Part shown: piece after piece, positions 5,641 to 7,081 of the stretch
Layout: every line of letters starts with the position of its first letter
Numbering within the stretch: position 1 is the first letter of the stretch
Origin: an uncultured Oscillospiraceae bacterium
GTDB lineage: Bacteria; Bacillota; Clostridia; Oscillospirales; Acutalibacteraceae
Direction: 5' to 3'
Length of the DNA: 7,081 nucleotides
NCBI GenBank assembly: GCA_900549055.1
Contig: URNB01000102.1
Coordinates: 1-7,081 of the forward strand
Position numbers and translations under genes: made by a program
Notes under the pieces: model-generated
What the model was told of the DNA's origin: nothing
Database searches by the model: none
Seen by the model: the letters and a program-made list of their open reading frames with translations, nothing else

Positions 5641-7004
5641 TTCCCGCAGCGTCCGCGCTTAAGCTCCGCAGCGAATGCCGCCGCAAAGAATACTGCAAGG
5701 CTTATAACGGTTACAGCCGCGGTTGCGTCCTCCTCCCCGGTTTTCGGCAGATCGTTTTTCGCAGAACCGGAAGTGTTTCCCGAATTGCCCGAGGAATTTG
5801 TGCTTCCGCTGCCCGAATTCTGTCCGCCGTTATTCTCGTTGTTATTGCCGTTATTATTTCCGTTGCCGCCGTTATCGGGCGGAGTCTGATTTTTATTCTC
5901 AAGCTCCTTAATTGCCTCGGCAGACGAAGCGGTAAGCTCCTTGTTTACAGCCGTCACATCATCCTGCGCCGCCGTAAGCTCAAGCGCGCGCGCCATCGCG
6001 CCTTGATATGCCGCCGCGAATCTTTCGTTTTTAAGCAGCTCATTTAATTCGGGCATTGCGTTCATTTTCGCGATTTCGGTGAGCAGCGCGTCCTTATTGG
6101 CGGTTTTATAGTATCCGTCGCCGCCCCACATCGAAAAGCCTATATCCATGCCGTAGCCGTAAAGGGTATACTGCACTCTCACAACATCGCCGTCGGAGAG
6201 ATAGCTGTCCGCAAATCCGACATTCGGCAGAATGTTATTTAAAGTATACATCCAGCCCGACATAAATGTGTAGTCAAATTCACCGAGGGTGTATTCGCCC
6301 TCGCCCCAGCCGGTATCAAGATCGGATATCTGCTCTGCAAGCGCGGCGGGGATATCGTTTTCGTCAAGCTCCTCGGGCACGGCAAATTTTTCTCCCGCGC
6401 CGAAGCATTCGGAGCTTCCCTTTTTCAAAGCGCCTCCGCGGCCTATTGACGAAAGGTAAAAGCCGCTTTCCGTAGTTCCGGTGCAGTTATATGAAAAGCC
6501 GTTTTCGGTCAAAAGCCTGTCAAATGCCTGCGCGGCGTTTTCACCCTCATAAACCGGGAAAAGCACCGGCTCTATTATGTAGCCGTAGCCGATGGTTAGC
6601 GCCTCTACAGTCCATGTGGCATAGCCTATAAGCTCGCCGGGTGCCGCCTTTTGATAGGTCACGGTATATGTGAAGGTTTTATCCCCCGCCGTAACGGCAA
6701 CGGTATTTTCACCCTCCTCGGTAAATTCAAGCGTAAAGCTGGTCATTGCCGAATCCTTCCAGTTCGGGGAAAGCTTCTTGCCGTTGAATTCGGCGGCTAT
6801 ATCGACCGTATTGCCGTTTTCATCTCTCGCGGTCACAAAAAAGGTCTTTTTGGCGCTTTTTATAACGGCGCCGTCGGTCAGAGTATTTGTGACGGTTACC
6901 CCCGCCTCGCCCTCAGCAGACGCGGTAAAGGCAGGCACGACGCTTACAATCAGCAGCGCCGCCGTTAAAAGCAGTACCAAATTGCGTTTTAATTTTTTCA
7001 ACAT
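5637..7004 (-). CDS. LPXTG wall-anchored surface protein with a DUF4430 (transcobalamin-like) domain
   Basis: Secreted protein of 455 residues. A basic N-terminus and hydrophobic stretch (about 8-27) form a signal peptide with a likely cut after the ASA at 28-30. Residues 34-118 look like a beta-rich Ig-like module. Residues about 122-295 resemble DUF4430, the family of the small C-terminal domain of transcobalamin and intrinsic factor; key marks are SGWMY at 249-253, PNVG at 260-263 and LSDGDVV at 269-275. A mainly helical stretch (303-370) follows, then an Asn/Gly/Ser-rich wall-spanning linker (376-416). The C-terminus is a standard sortase signal: LPKTG (419-423), a hydrophobic segment (about 428-447) and a basic tail. 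First gene of the operon; its stop overlaps the next start by ATGA. It probably captures a ligand at the cell wall for the ECF importer encoded downstream. The cobalamin or corrinoid assignment is inferred. An adhesin-like role cannot be excluded. Confidence 0.85.
   Translation of the reverse strand: MLKKLKRNLVLLLTAALLIVSVVPAFTASAEGEAGVTVTNTLTDGAVIKSAKKTFFVTARDENGNTVDIAAEFNGKKLSPNWKDSAMTSFTLEFTEEGENTVAVTAGDKTFTYTVTYQKAAPGELIGYATWTVEALTIGYGYIIEPVLFPVYEGENAAQAFDRLLTENGFSYNCTGTTESGFYLSSIGRGGALKKGSSECFGAGEKFAVPEELDENDIPAALAEQISDLDTGWGEGEYTLGEFDYTFMSGWMYTLNNILPNVGFADSYLSDGDVVRVQYTLYGYGMDIGFSMWGGDGYYKTANKDALLTEIAKMNAMPELNELLKNERFAAAYQGAMARALELTAAQDDVTAVNKELTASSAEAIKELENKNQTPPDNGGNGNNNGNNNENNGGQNSGSGSTNSSGNSGNTSGSAKNDLPKTGEEDATAAVTVISLAVFFAAAFAAELKRGRCGK
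5736..5750 (-). other. Sortase recognition motif LPKTG
   Basis: These codons encode LPKTG, residues 419-423 of 455. A hydrophobic helix and a basic tail (KRGR near the end) follow, giving the complete tripartite class A-type sorting signal. Sortase would cleave between Thr and Gly and link the protein to the wall. This supports a Gram-positive host. Confidence 0.9.
5757..5879 (-). repeat. Low-complexity Asn/Gly/Ser linker coding region
   Basis: Degenerate AAC/AAT/GGC-type codons encode residues 376-416 of the wall-anchored protein. Short Asn runs alternate with Gly and then Ser/Gly/Asn. The composition is typical of flexible spacers that carry a domain through the peptidoglycan ahead of an LPXTG motif. 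The repeat is irregular and may vary in length between strains. Confidence 0.6.
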
Positions 7005-7013
7005 TTTTATTTG

Positions 7014-7019
7014 CTCCTT
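7014..7019 (-). promoter_or_regulatory. Ribosome binding site setting the start of the first gene
   Basis: The minus strand reads AAGGAG, 9 nt before the ATG at 7004. This fixes the start at 7004. An in-frame ATG at 7070 lies inside the candidate promoter, has no ribosome binding site visible within the window, and would place 22 hydrophilic residues before the signal peptide. Confidence 0.85.
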
Positions 7020-7048
7020 TTTCCCTTGCTTTAAATAATGTCTACTGA

Positions 7049-7074
7049 ATAATTGCATTGGCAAATGCAATTAT
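7049..7074. promoter_or_regulatory. Perfect 11-bp inverted repeat overlapping the -10 box; candidate operator
   Basis: The arms ATAATTGCATT (7049-7059) and AATGCAATTAT (7064-7074) are exact reverse complements separated by 4 nt. On the minus strand the repeat begins inside the candidate -10 and runs across the predicted transcription start. A full RNA hairpin would therefore not be transcribed from this promoter, and no U-tract follows it, so a DNA operator for a dimeric repressor is more likely than a terminator. The regulator family cannot be named. I see no confident match to Fur, Zur or Rex consensus sites. Confidence 0.5.
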
Positions 7075-7075
7075 A
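7070..7075 (-). promoter_or_regulatory. Candidate -10 box of the operon promoter
   Basis: Read on the minus strand this is a perfect TATAAT, about 66 nt upstream of the first start codon. The matching -35 element would lie beyond the window edge (about 7093-7098) and cannot be inspected. Transcription would begin near 7062-7064, giving a leader of roughly 60 nt. The surroundings are AT-rich, so a chance match is possible. The overlap with a perfect inverted repeat and the placement before the first gene favour a real promoter. Confidence 0.5.
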
Positions 7076-7081
7076 TAAAAT

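Noticed and set aside
7005..7070. In-frame upstream start of the first gene at 7070
   Set aside because: The ATG at 7070 lies in the candidate promoter and palindrome, has no ribosome binding site visible within the window, and would put a hydrophilic stretch before the signal peptide. The ATG at 7004 has AAGGAG at 9 nt.
7049..7074. Palindrome read as a rho-independent terminator or attenuator
   Set aside because: The stem is AT-rich, no U-tract follows it on the operon strand, and it overlaps the likely -10 box.

Overview
The window carries one tightly packed operon of six genes, all on the minus strand and reading from about 7004 down to 100. Strong AGGAGG-type ribosome binding sites, an LPKTG sortase signal, an ECF-type vitamin transporter and moderate base composition point to a Gram-positive Firmicute, most likely a gut-type clostridium. 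The genus cannot be named from this sequence.

Layout in transcription order: (1) at 7081-7005, a short leader with a candidate -10 box overlapped by a perfect 11-bp inverted repeat; (2) a secreted, LPXTG wall-anchored protein with a DUF4430 (transcobalamin C-terminal-like) domain; (3) a secreted, membrane-anchored protein with an alpha/alpha-barrel of the prenyltransferase/squalene-cyclase/intrinsic-factor type, a low-complexity linker, a helical stalk and a C-terminal membrane segment; (4) a small exported DUF4430 protein; (5) an EcfT-type transmembrane protein; (6) a double ATPase in which two EcfA-like ABC domains are fused; (7) an ECF substrate-binding S component; (8) a rho-independent terminator and a second strong hairpin at 21-93. 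Four of the five gene junctions overlap (three by ATGA) and the fifth has a 21-nt gap, so the genes are almost certainly co-transcribed and translationally coupled.

How the genes may work together: in animal intrinsic factor and transcobalamin, an alpha6/alpha6 barrel and a small beta domain (the DUF4430 family) lie in one chain and clamp cobalamin between them. Here the two halves are encoded as separate neighbouring genes, with a second, wall-anchored DUF4430 protein upstream and a complete dedicated ECF transporter (S, T and fused A-A) downstream. The simplest reading is a surface capture-and-import system for cobalamin or another corrinoid. Domain recognition and operon structure are read from the sequence. 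The ligand is an inference from family resemblance, and nothing in the window proves it.

No tRNA, rRNA, CRISPR array, insertion sequence or plus-strand gene was found. All space between 100 and 7004 is coding apart from the 21-nt gap.
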